IMG/VR virus record: IMGVR_UViG_3300011116_000895
Location: 1-52,792 of that record
DNA from: a virus
DNA: 52,792 nt
Strand: one strand, 5' to 3'
The notes below the pieces were generated by a model, which worked only from the letters and a program-made list of their open reading frames with translations, made no database searches and was not told the DNA's origin. Positions 33,096 to 39,769 of this stretch are shown piece after piece (the first letter of the stretch is position 1; the number at the start of each line of letters is the position of its first letter). The translations under genes were made by a program, and so were the position numbers.

Positions 33096-33296
33096 CTATT
33101 TGCCACCAGCAGCATAATATTGTGCCAGAGTGGAACGAAGACGTGTCATGACCTTGGCTAGCTTGCGCCAATCAGTTTCGTCTAACAAATATAGTTCGTA
33201 TTCGTCAATTGCGTTTTCCGAAGATTTCGCAAGATGCTCACAAGCTTTTAACAAAACTTCTTTGGACTTAGGATCAAACATAGGAACATCCTCCAT
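33096..33296 (-). CDS. Small helical protein, unknown
   Basis: 66 residues. The ATG follows the preceding TAA with no gap, indicating coupling. Mostly helical (SKEVLLKACEHLAKSSENAI; DWRKLAKVMTRLRSTLAQYY). No recognised family. Confidence 0.5.
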   Translation of the reverse strand: MEDVPMFDPKSKEVLLKACEHLAKSSENAIDEYELYLLDETDWRKLAKVMTRLRSTLAQYYAAGGK

Positions 33297-33905
33297 TTAT
33301 TCTACATCCGTTTCTTCGTTTCTAACAAGACGAGTTACACTACCCAGATAAAAACTTCTCCAATTACTGGCATCCAAATCCCAAACAGGAATAAGACCAG
33401 GTTTTCTTGATCGGCTTGGGGATTGTCCTCTGTACTTACCATCAAATTTGGATTCATCCAATGTACAGGTCATGCGTCTGGTAACTCCTTGCGGATAAGT
33501 CTTTCTGCCAAACCATACAGTACAGACTCCTTTACCTAATTCTGAAGTTATTTCGGAAGGTGAAGGATTATTGATCTCAATCTTCTTGAGTTTTTTTTCC
33601 TTTACCGCTTTTTTTTCTTTTTCTTTTATTTCCCGATCTTCTATGATACGATCTTTAAGCCACTGAATTCTGTCTTCTAGTTGGGTTTCTTGGTCGCTCT
33701 CTTGCTCTTCAGAAGAACTCATTCCCTTGAATACTTCTGATTGCGCTTGATTAGCAGCCTTTATCTTAGATTCTGCGTCCAGCTTTAATTTTTTTAATTG
33801 GTCGTTTAAAGATACAGGAACTAATACATTATTAATTTGAATGATAGAACCATCGGGAGTTTTATTTCCTGATGGTGGATTTTTTGAAGCTTTAGGCTTT
33901 GCCAT
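33297..33905 (-). CDS. DUF2693-like SH3-barrel protein with charged coiled coil
   Basis: 202 residues. A polar N-terminus and a long Lys/Glu coiled coil (DREIKEKEKKAVKEKKLKKI) precede a C-terminal domain of about 75 residues: VCTVWFGRKTYPQGVTRRMT, then VWDLDASNWRSFYLGSVTRL. R-x-M-x-CTL, followed by V-W-D...WRSF-x-x-x-S(V/I), is the pattern of small SH3-like phage domains (DUF2693 type). It may bind nucleic acid or protein. Confidence 0.6.
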   Translation of the reverse strand: MAKPKASKNPPSGNKTPDGSIIQINNVLVPVSLNDQLKKLKLDAESKIKAANQAQSEVFKGMSSSEEQESDQETQLEDRIQWLKDRIIEDREIKEKEKKAVKEKKLKKIEINNPSPSEITSELGKGVCTVWFGRKTYPQGVTRRMTCTLDESKFDGKYRGQSPSRSRKPGLIPVWDLDASNWRSFYLGSVTRLVRNEETDVE

Positions 33906-33908
33906 TAC

Positions 33909-34280
33909 TTACTCGTAGAAGTCTGGATATTGTTTACCGTACAGACGAACAATTTTACCAGCCATAGAGTTAGCGTGATTTTCACAATCCGAACCAGTTT
34001 CACCGTCCAAGTATTCGCCTTTTTCTTGCTGATCAGCGTGAACCAGTTCATGAGCAATACTACGACAAACATCAAAGCCAGCTCTACCCTTTGCGTATAC
34101 TTTTATAATTTTGGTCTCTGGGCAGTAGCTGGCAGTAGTCATAGTACCGTCTCGCTCATGAACCAAGTCAATCTTTGGCTTGTTCTGTAAACCAAGATGA
34201 TTGCTGGCAAAATCAATAAAATTCTGAATATGGGATTCGGTTAAAGCGTTTTCGGTCAGGTATTGTGAGAATCGTTTCAT
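33909..34280 (-). CDS. Tagged zinc metalloprotease (HELVH)
   Basis: 123 residues. Residues 1-10 are MKRFSQYLTE, the capsid-targeting-type leader with cleavage expected after Glu10. The body has AHELVHADQQ (zinc motif HExxH at 77-81) and a further ligand candidate at Glu100 (SDCENHANSMAG), giving a small gluzincin/SprT-like protease. There is no Shine-Dalgarno, and a CATAAATA element lies seven bases before the ATG. A packaged protease could act on host or virion proteins on entry. Confidence 0.75.
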   Translation of the reverse strand: MKRFSQYLTENALTESHIQNFIDFASNHLGLQNKPKIDLVHERDGTMTTASYCPETKIIKVYAKGRAGFDVCRSIAHELVHADQQEKGEYLDGETGSDCENHANSMAGKIVRLYGKQYPDFYE

Positions 34281-34287
34281 ACACCAT

Positions 34288-34295
34288 TATTTATG
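34288..34295 (-). promoter_or_regulatory. Late-type promoter of the tagged metalloprotease gene
   Basis: CATAAATA on the minus strand, one base from the T4 late consensus TATAAATA, ends seven bases before the ATG. The divergent plus-strand gene has an AT-rich TTAAATA at 34296-34302, so this 32-base gap may serve both directions. Confidence 0.5.
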
Positions 34296-34312
34296 TTAAA
34301 TATATACTTTAT

Positions 34313-34978
34313 ATGAAATCATTTATCGAATATCTTCAAGAAGGTTCTATGTTGGCTCCCTTTGCTTTGGCTGGTAGTATAATGGCTGGTGGAGCCCAGG
34401 CACCACCAGCCGCACCTCCAGCTACTCCAACCACTGAAGTTGCTCCAGTAGTGGATCCGTATGCTCACTTTGGCGGCGAACATAATATAAAATTATATCA
34501 GGCTCTTGTTGCTGGAGAACACCGAGGAACTGATATTGGAAATGCTCTAGACTATAACCAAGCCCACTATATCAGAACCAAAGATAAAACAGGTAAATCC
34601 ACTGCCTACGGTCCAGTTCAAATCACCAAGTCCACTGCTGCTGGTTTTTTAAAGAATTATCCAGATCTGTTTACAGGACAGGAAGATTACGTAAACCAAT
34701 ATGTGGCACAAGGAAAAAGAATGTTAGGAAACGTAAAGATAGGAGACGCATGTGGTCCTGGTGGTTGTGGTACGTTGAGTGATGAAAAATACCATAAAGC
34801 GTATCAACAAATGGCGGTTGGTGTGATGCGTGGCAAGATGCGTGAACTGAAGATTGACGACACCAAGGAAATGTCGCCACAAGATCGTGAAAGATTTCTT
34901 CAATATTGGCGCAATGCTTCACGTCAACAAGATCCTGCCTATTACAAAGCAATTGATACGGCATACAATCAGAAATAA
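34313..34978 (+). CDS. Tagged lysozyme/transglycosylase-like protein
   Basis: 221 residues from the ATG at 34313; the longer upstream ATG is rejected because the leader MKSFIEYLQE begins here. Cleavage after Glu10 is predicted. A hydrophobic stretch and an Ala/Pro linker (AGGAQAPPAAPPATPTTEV) follow. The domain from residue 55 has GEHRG (68-72) and AYGPVQITKSTA (98-109), a pattern close to the catalytic Glu and GLMQ-x-x-x-TA segment of lytic transglycosylases, with a GPGGCG loop later. Likely cell-wall degradation on entry. Confidence 0.62.
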   Translation: MKSFIEYLQEGSMLAPFALAGSIMAGGAQAPPAAPPATPTTEVAPVVDPYAHFGGEHNIKLYQALVAGEHRGTDIGNALDYNQAHYIRTKDKTGKSTAYGPVQITKSTAAGFLKNYPDLFTGQEDYVNQYVAQGKRMLGNVKIGDACGPGGCGTLSDEKYHKAYQQMAVGVMRGKMRELKIDDTKEMSPQDRERFLQYWRNASRQQDPAYYKAIDTAYNQK

Positions 34979-37375
34979 TTAACTGGTTGGAGTGATCCAA
35001 CTGCTATCGTGTGGATATCTTATAGAAAAGTGATGATCTGCCACATCACCTGCCGCAGGATATTCTGATTTAAAATTATGTTTAGCTAATTGCAAACCTC
35101 GAAGACCTGTACCCATTGCGTCGGTTTTTGTTTGGCTACTAAGTTGCTTCACTCCAACCAATTCGTTGGTTTTTTTGTTGTGAATCTGAATTTGAAAATC
35201 ATAATCCTCATTCAGACTCAATTTTTGGTCTAGTCGTGACTGTAAATACTTAGTCATCCTGTCAATTACTCCACGATTTCGTAATTCTTTGAATAATAAG
35301 TTTTCCATAGAGAATTCCCCGATTTTTTTTAAGCCTGAGGAGCGCATATTCTTGAATTTTTCTTTTAATTTGGAAAAACTCTCATCTTCCGCATTCGTAG
35401 AGATCAGGGTGTCAATTCTTTCCGTATATTGCTTCACTTTTGCGAGTAAAGCTGGTCCACGAAAGTCAACCGCTTCGTGTTTTGGCTGTGCAATCCACTT
35501 TTTATCCTTAACGCTGTAGACTCCTTGCTTTTTTGGGTAAGGAGTCTCCTTGTCTTGAGCGTAAAGCTCCACATCGTGACCGTAAATCGTGATGTCGTGC
35601 ACCAAAGCCCATAATTGTTTTTTATTTTGCAGATAATCGTCTAGCAAATCAGGGCAATCAGCCAGATCTTCACGATTTACGACGACATGTAGGTCAAGAT
35701 CCGAGAATTTTGTCCAGTTGTAATTGGCATTTCCGCCAACCAGGATGATGTCTGTGATGGCGAAGTCTGGAATCTTTGCAAATGTTGCCCATTTCTTGGC
35801 AATCTGCAGCAATTTAGCCTGAACTTCTGGTTTTAACTCGTCTCCGTCCCAAATTTTAGGGTTCAGAGTGTCGTGATACTCCAGAGTAAGGTCCTCTTCG
35901 GTTAAATATTTAAGAAAAGGCTTAATTTTTCCAGCGGAATACGATTCTGACAAACTTTTTGAATGTAAATCGTTAAGTTTTTGCTCTGCTGCTAGTGATA
36001 CTGCACGATTTGGATGCCTTGATGCAAAATCAAGTGCATCATATTGAGCATAACGATGATTTATAGCAGCAGCAGCCACTGCTGGGTTAGGATTACTTGC
36101 CGCAACCCTGATTGTTGAAGAATTTGCATGTTTGTGGTTTATTGCTCCCATAGCAACTTCATAATCTGGATGATTTGCTGCGTAACAAGTTGTTGTAAAA
36201 TCTGCGTCTTTATGAGCCAAAGCCGCCATAACAACTGCTGGATCTTTGTGTTTTGCTGCACCATGAGTTGTATATTCGTTTGAATATTTATGAGCCAAAG
36301 CTGCTAGAGCAACTGCTGGATCAGAATGTTGTGCTGCAGCTTGAGTTGTCATTTTATTTGCGTCTTTATGAGCCAAAGCTGCTAGAGCAACTGCTGGATC
36401 TCTGTGACTTGCTGCATATTCAGTTGTATATTTATTTGCGTCTTTATGAGCCAAAGCTGCTAGAGCAACTGCTGGATTAGAATGACGTGCTGCAGATTGA
36501 GTTGTTCCGTTATCTGCCGCTTTATGAGCCAAACCTGCCAGAGCAACTGCTGGATCTGGATGTTGTGCTGCGTAGTAAGTTGTTCTAAAATCTGCGTCTT
36601 TATGAGCCAAAGCCGCCATAACAACTGCTGGATCTTTGTGACTTGCTGCACCATGAGTTGTATATTCGTTTGAATATTTATGAGCCAAAGCTGCTAGAGC
36701 AACTGCTGGATCTTTATGTTCTGATGCACCATGAGTAGTTCTTTTGTCTGCGTCTTTATGAGCCAAAGCTGCTAGAGCAACTGCTGGATCAGAATGTTGT
36801 GCTGCAGTATGAGTTGGATTAAAATCTTGTGTTTTTGATGTGTTATTTAATGTTGATATTGCATCATCTCCAGAACCTTTAAATAATATACCCTTTATCC
36901 GACTTGTTTTTTTATCGTCATTAAGACGGGGTTCTGTGTTTACGAATTGAACTTCTGGATATTGTCTGGCAATAAGTTGATAAAGCATATGCCTTTTTGG
37001 ATCAGGTGTAGAATAACGCATTACTTTTGGTTTCACTTTAGTAATGAAGTCGTGTAGGTGGTCACGAGCAATTCTTATTATGTGGCTATTATCAACTGGT
37101 GTTGTGGATCCTGTATTATCATAATTTCTATTGACACCTACGTCTATATCATAAATACCAGAATCTGTGTCATCTTCGGATCCTATGTGAGTTACGATTT
37201 TATGTTCAGGATTGGTGTATTTAAATCTAGTAACACCGAATTCAGAAGTAATTTTTTCCAGTTCAGGATGGTCACCTAGATGTGTTGGGGGAAGCTCATC
37301 CAAGATGGATTCTAATAGAACAGCATAGTCTAGGGTATCATTATCTTCTACCAGATATTCAATAAAAGGCTTCAT
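34979..37375 (-). CDS. Tagged protein: helical repeats fused to nucleotidyltransferase
   Basis: 798 residues. 1-10: leader MKPFIEYLVE. About 11-180: unknown domain. About 182-455: ten or so 26-residue helical repeats (consensus DPAVALAALAHKDA then TT-x-x-AA-x-H). About 484-493: a second leader-like sequence, IKPFLKYLTE. About 495-650: nucleotidyltransferase domain with LNPKIWDGDELKPEV and the G-G...S-D-L-D-L active-site motif (IILVGGNANYNW; Asp pair near 558-560). The C-terminus is unknown. The second half alone resembles complete proteins of T4-like phages, so this is a fusion whose internal tag may be cut by the prohead protease. Confidence 0.75.
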   Translation of the reverse strand: MKPFIEYLVEDNDTLDYAVLLESILDELPPTHLGDHPELEKITSEFGVTRFKYTNPEHKIVTHIGSEDDTDSGIYDIDVGVNRNYDNTGSTTPVDNSHIIRIARDHLHDFITKVKPKVMRYSTPDPKRHMLYQLIARQYPEVQFVNTEPRLNDDKKTSRIKGILFKGSGDDAISTLNNTSKTQDFNPTHTAAQHSDPAVALAALAHKDADKRTTHGASEHKDPAVALAALAHKYSNEYTTHGAASHKDPAVVMAALAHKDADFRTTYYAAQHPDPAVALAGLAHKAADNGTTQSAARHSNPAVALAALAHKDANKYTTEYAASHRDPAVALAALAHKDANKMTTQAAAQHSDPAVALAALAHKYSNEYTTHGAAKHKDPAVVMAALAHKDADFTTTCYAANHPDYEVAMGAINHKHANSSTIRVAASNPNPAVAAAAINHRYAQYDALDFASRHPNRAVSLAAEQKLNDLHSKSLSESYSAGKIKPFLKYLTEEDLTLEYHDTLNPKIWDGDELKPEVQAKLLQIAKKWATFAKIPDFAITDIILVGGNANYNWTKFSDLDLHVVVNREDLADCPDLLDDYLQNKKQLWALVHDITIYGHDVELYAQDKETPYPKKQGVYSVKDKKWIAQPKHEAVDFRGPALLAKVKQYTERIDTLISTNAEDESFSKLKEKFKNMRSSGLKKIGEFSMENLLFKELRNRGVIDRMTKYLQSRLDQKLSLNEDYDFQIQIHNKKTNELVGVKQLSSQTKTDAMGTGLRGLQLAKHNFKSEYPAAGDVADHHFSIRYPHDSSWITPTS
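36010..36830 (-). repeat. 78-bp coding tandem repeats (helical repeat domain)
   Basis: The element TGAGCCAAA recurs at exactly 78-base intervals (36213, 36291, 36369, 36447, 36525, 36603, 36681, 36759), encoding 26-residue repeats. Further degenerate copies extend left to about 36010. Two blocks containing KYSNEYTTHGAA are near-identical, showing recent segmental duplication. Confidence 0.92.
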
Positions 37376-37382
37376 GGTACCA

Positions 37383-37390
37383 TATTTATA
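37383..37390 (-). promoter_or_regulatory. Late-type promoter TATAAATA of the repeat/nucleotidyltransferase gene
   Basis: A perfect TATAAATA on the minus strand ends seven bases before the ATG. No Shine-Dalgarno is present between them. Confidence 0.65.
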
Positions 37391-37396
37391 ATAATA

Positions 37397-37762
37397 TTAT
37401 TTAGTTTTTACGGCTTCTGCTTCCACAGCAGCTCGGTGCCCTTTATGGTTAGGATACCCTAACAGAGGATTTGAAAGTGTTCGGTGTTGCCGAATAATGG
37501 CTCTGGCGTGAGCATCACTTTCTGCGTCTGCGATATAGGTGTCGCCGTCAGTGTACTGTCCTGTATGACCTGGACCGAAAACTCCACGACCACCACCAGT
37601 AACACTTTCCACACCGTAGCCATCAGGAGTAACCCAGCGAAAATGATTCTCTTCTGCGTAATTGTAGAGAGGGTGAGTCTCTGGTAGATGACCAGGGTGT
37701 AAAAAAGGAACATCAGGGTATCTGGATTTGGCTTCTGTCAGATAGCGAATAAAGGATAGCAT
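37397..37762 (-). CDS. Tagged protein of unknown function
   Basis: 121 residues with leader MLSFIRYLTE and predicted cleavage after Glu10. The first 12 bases, ATGCTATCCTTT, are identical to the next tagged gene. The body is polar with FLHPGHLPETHPLYNYAEEN and a Gly-rich GGGRGVFGPGHTGQY loop. The C-terminus is AVEAEAVKTK, the K-T-K end also being shared with the neighbour. No fold recognised. It is 4 bases from the upstream gene. Confidence 0.6.
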   Translation of the reverse strand: MLSFIRYLTEAKSRYPDVPFLHPGHLPETHPLYNYAEENHFRWVTPDGYGVESVTGGGRGVFGPGHTGQYTDGDTYIADAESDAHARAIIRQHRTLSNPLLGYPNHKGHRAAVEAEAVKTK

Positions 37763-37766
37763 AATA

Positions 37767-38243
37767 TTATTTAGTTTTTCCTTTATGGTATCTTATGGCA
37801 GGTCCGTAGTCTGGTTGATCCAGCAAATGATCTAGTTCTCCTGCCTTTGCAGATTTCAGCAAATCAGGATCTCTGCCGATGTATCTGGCTTGAGTGTGCC
37901 AAGGCAGATGAACCGCAATAAACGATTCAGGAGGTACGTCTTGCAGAACAAACGGAGAATCAAATTTATGGGCAGGCACAGAAAATTCAATAGTGGGTCT
38001 GGATCCAGGAGATCCATAGAATCCAGTTCGGTCTGCGTATATGGATTTTGGTCCTTCTATGCCTCTTGCGTGTCCAATACTCAAACCAGTCTTGATTATG
38101 CTGGAAATATTTTCCGCTGATGTTTGGTGATATAGTCTGACATGACCTTCTGGAATAGGAGTGGTTCCAGGTTCTGGTGGCAGGTAATGGTCGGAACCAT
38201 GTGGCACAACAGTTTCCACCAAGTAGTGAATAAAGGATAGCAT
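37767..38243 (-). CDS. Tagged ADP-ribosyltransferase-like protein
   Basis: 158 residues with leader MLSFIHYLVE. The body has VRLYHQTSAENISSIIKTGL, the opening strand and helix of many ART/PARP/Tpt1-like folds (LYH-x-TS-x-x-N-x-x-SI-x-x-x-GL), then SIYADRTGFYG and TIEFSVPAHKF and PPESFIAVHLP, in the order expected for such a domain. T4 Alt is likewise a head-packaged ADP-ribosyltransferase, which makes this a functional analogue candidate. Catalytic Glu is not certain from sight alone. Confidence 0.6.
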   Translation of the reverse strand: MLSFIHYLVETVVPHGSDHYLPPEPGTTPIPEGHVRLYHQTSAENISSIIKTGLSIGHARGIEGPKSIYADRTGFYGSPGSRPTIEFSVPAHKFDSPFVLQDVPPESFIAVHLPWHTQARYIGRDPDLLKSAKAGELDHLLDQPDYGPAIRYHKGKTK

Positions 38244-38247
38244 ACAA

Positions 38248-38255
38248 TATTTATA
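38248..38255 (-). promoter_or_regulatory. Late-type promoter TATAAATA of the ART-like gene
   Basis: A perfect TATAAATA ends four bases before the ATG (TATAAATA-TTGT-ATG), leaving essentially no 5' leader and no Shine-Dalgarno. Confidence 0.65.
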
Positions 38256-38261
38256 ATAATA

Positions 38262-38801
38262 TTATTGAGGAATAGCCGCATTCAATCCTGCAATGAATGC
38301 CGCTTCGTGACCTTGAGGAAATTCATAGGAAGATAATGCTTTGCCAGGAGAACCTGATGTGTGAATCATGTCTAGTATTTGGTGTGTTATTTGGTGTACG
38401 TGATCTGGGTGATACCCTTTTGCGGAAATTTCTTTTTCAATTTTAGAAACATCAAATCCAGAACTTAAATCCTTTATAATCGTAACTGGAACTTTTTTAT
38501 GTCCTAGTTGTCTTGCTGCAGAAAGACGATGTTGTCCTTCCAGCACATTTCCACCAGTGTCTACAATTAGTCTGGAGATATGACCAGTTTTAGGGTTAGA
38601 CATTTTTGCAACTAAATCTGAGACTCGTTCTTGTTCTTTTTTATCGGTATCACTAATTCCTCCAATTAATTTATCTGTATCCATCATATCATTCTTGATA
38701 ACTTTTCCGTAAGTAAAATTGGACTTTGCTACATCATGAGGATCATCTGGAGAAGGGTGAATATGTAAAGATTCCGTTATATGTTGTTTAAAGGATAGCA
38801 C
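38262..38801 (-). CDS. Tagged ParB/sulfiredoxin-like protein (GTG start)
   Basis: 179 residues, leader MLSFKQHITE (Ile-x-Glu cleavage type). The start is GTG, followed by CTATCCTTT as in the two ATG-initiated neighbours. The middle holds LIVDTGGNVLEGQHRLSAARQLGHKKVPVTII in outline: a G-x-x-(V/L)-L-x-GQHRL-x-A-x-x-LG-x-x-x-VPV core, the ParB N-terminal/Srx fold that binds nucleotides and in some families acts as nuclease or kinase. The rest is helical. Function after delivery is unknown. Confidence 0.68.
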   Translation of the reverse strand: MLSFKQHITESLHIHPSPDDPHDVAKSNFTYGKVIKNDMMDTDKLIGGISDTDKKEQERVSDLVAKMSNPKTGHISRLIVDTGGNVLEGQHRLSAARQLGHKKVPVTIIKDLSSGFDVSKIEKEISAKGYHPDHVHQITHQILDMIHTSGSPGKALSSYEFPQGHEAAFIAGLNAAIPQ

Positions 38802-38805
38802 GATA

Positions 38806-38813
38806 TATTTATA
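38806..38813 (-). promoter_or_regulatory. Late-type promoter TATAAATA of the ParB-like gene
   Basis: A perfect TATAAATA ends four bases before the GTG. A run of 15 A (T on this strand) lies directly upstream. Confidence 0.65.
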
Positions 38814-38881
38814 AAAAAAAAAAAAAATTAGAGAGGGGGGATCCTCAGGAATCGAATAGGGGGGTATGGGGGTGGGGGGGG
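38813..38881 (+). other. Poly(A) tract and four G-runs at the module boundary
   Basis: Fifteen A residues (38813-38827) are followed by G6 (38835-38840), G6 (38859-38864), G5 (38868-38872) and G8 (38874-38881). Four runs of at least five G can form a G-quadruplex on the plus strand. The gene-free gap 38802-39077 also has two TGCCGTCCT copies and an 8-bp inverted repeat (GGGAGTCC 38953-38960 / GGACTCCC 38986-38993) just before the first early promoter. Confidence 0.75.
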
Positions 38882-38997
38882 TCTGCGTGGTTTGCCGTCC
38901 TCTGCCGTCCTTGGAGTCTTGCAGGTATGTGTGCTAGCCCCAGGAGGCTCGTGGGAGTCCCATAACGCTGTGTACTGTTCGGACAGGACTCCCCCAT

Positions 38998-39025
38998 TTG
39001 ACAGCGTGGAAATCGAGTGTATACT
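38998..39025 (+). promoter_or_regulatory. Early promoter of cassette 1
   Basis: TTGACA, 16-bp spacer, TATACT. The leader has a stem ATGGC/GCCAT (39032-39047), a CCTCTTT box and GAAAGGA before the ATG. Confidence 0.85.
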
Positions 39026-39077
39026 TCACGCATGGCAACTTCGCCATATCACTTCCCCTCTTTGAAAGGATCTACTC

Positions 39078-39413
39078 ATGCGTATCGTCGATTGCTCGTC
39101 AACAAATCCCCCCGTCGTACTGATTGATCTGATTGTAACTCGCCACACAGGATTGGTCGAATTCTTGATTGAGCGTGGCGCATTTGATGCCACCACGCCT
39201 GTGGTTGCCCATGCCACCGCCGCCCTTGTAACGGGCAAGAATGTGTTGGGCGTTCTTCCCCTCCACCTTGCGGCACTCGCCGCAAGCGTAACGGAAGCCA
39301 CTTTACAACTCACCCCCGATCAACGTGGGAAAGAATTGGGTATCGAAGAAGTTAGGGAAGCCTTCCAAGGTTTCAATACCTACGTGGTCATGAAGGCGGG
39401 GGGTGAAGTATGA
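39078..39413 (+). CDS. Csx16-like protein (putative viral ring nuclease / anti-type III CRISPR)
   Basis: 111 residues, about the Csx16 length. Conserved elements in order: LIVTRHTGLVEFL (TRH-x-G at 21-25), GKNVLGVLPLHLAALA (G-x-LP-x-HLAA at 58-66) and QRGKELGIEEV (RG-x-EL at 83-87). These match the Csx16/VVA1548 family (TRH-x-G-x-x-E...G-x-LP-x-(H/N)LA...RG-x-ELS). Csx16 is linked to type III CRISPR systems and cyclic-oligoadenylate turnover. On a phage, with its own strong early promoter and no CRISPR genes nearby, degradation of that second messenger is the likely role; this is inference. Confidence 0.8.
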   Translation: MRIVDCSSTNPPVVLIDLIVTRHTGLVEFLIERGAFDATTPVVAHATAALVTGKNVLGVLPLHLAALAASVTEATLQLTPDQRGKELGIEEVREAFQGFNTYVVMKAGGEV

Positions 39414-39592
39414 GTCCTAGAGGACGAAGAAGCGGAAGGGGGGGCGAACAGCCCCCCCAACCAAAGGCGGAAGTGGAAGTTCCTCTGACGAGGCGAGAGC
39501 GAAGGCTCGCCAAGTATGGAGAGCCCAAGCCCCAAGTGGCTGCTCCAATCCCTCTGGAAGAGAGGGAGTACTTCGGATGGAATCGAGACTGA
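39410..39592 (+). CDS. 60-residue basic, Pro-rich protein
   Basis: Overlaps the Csx16-like stop as ATGA, so it is coupled to it. The N-terminus is MSPRGRRSGRGGEQPPQPKA; the C-terminal half is VPLTRRERRLAKYGEPKPQV followed by an acidic end (LEEREYFGWNRD). It looks disordered and nucleic-acid-binding; no family. Being second in the cassette, it may act with the Csx16-like protein. Confidence 0.6.
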   Translation: MSPRGRRSGRGGEQPPQPKAEVEVPLTRRERRLAKYGEPKPQVAAPIPLEEREYFGWNRD

Positions 39593-39603
39593 TCGCCACA
39601 TCC

Positions 39604-39619
39604 CTCCCCTTCGGGGGAG
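39604..39619 (+). terminator. Hairpin terminator of cassette 1
   Basis: CTCCCC/GGGGAG around a stable TTCG tetraloop, extended by an outer ATCC/GGAT pairing. A T-run occurs only about 30 bases later. Confidence 0.7.
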
Positions 39620-39689
39620 CGGATGTTGATAGTCGCAGGGTCCTATAATATTTTTTTTTTCTTTAAAGAACGAAAATTAAGAATTTCAT

Positions 39690-39718
39690 TTGACATTTAA
39701 TACACAATTTGGTATAAT
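39690..39718 (+). promoter_or_regulatory. Early promoter of cassette 2 (full consensus)
   Basis: TTGACA, 17-bp spacer, TATAAT. Unlike its neighbours it has no leader stem-loop but does have TTTACTCTTTAAAA, the most boxA-like version of the leader box. Confidence 0.9.
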
Positions 39719-39769
39719 ACACGCTCACTCGTTTACTCTTTAAAAACCCCTCTTTGAAAGGCACTACAA

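Noticed and set aside
36253-36673. Plus- and minus-strand frames inside the repeat region
   Set aside because: They exist only because the 78-bp repeats are open in several frames; products are repetitive Leu- or Cys-rich artefacts.
36010-36830. Regular repeats at 78-bp period as a possible CRISPR array
   Set aside because: The period is constant with no unique spacers, and the repeats are in frame inside a long gene; they encode a protein solenoid.
38845-39033. Minus-strand frame across the G-rich boundary
   Set aside because: Its sequence is low-complexity (His/Pro-rich from the G-tracts), lacks a ribosome site, and covers the early promoter.
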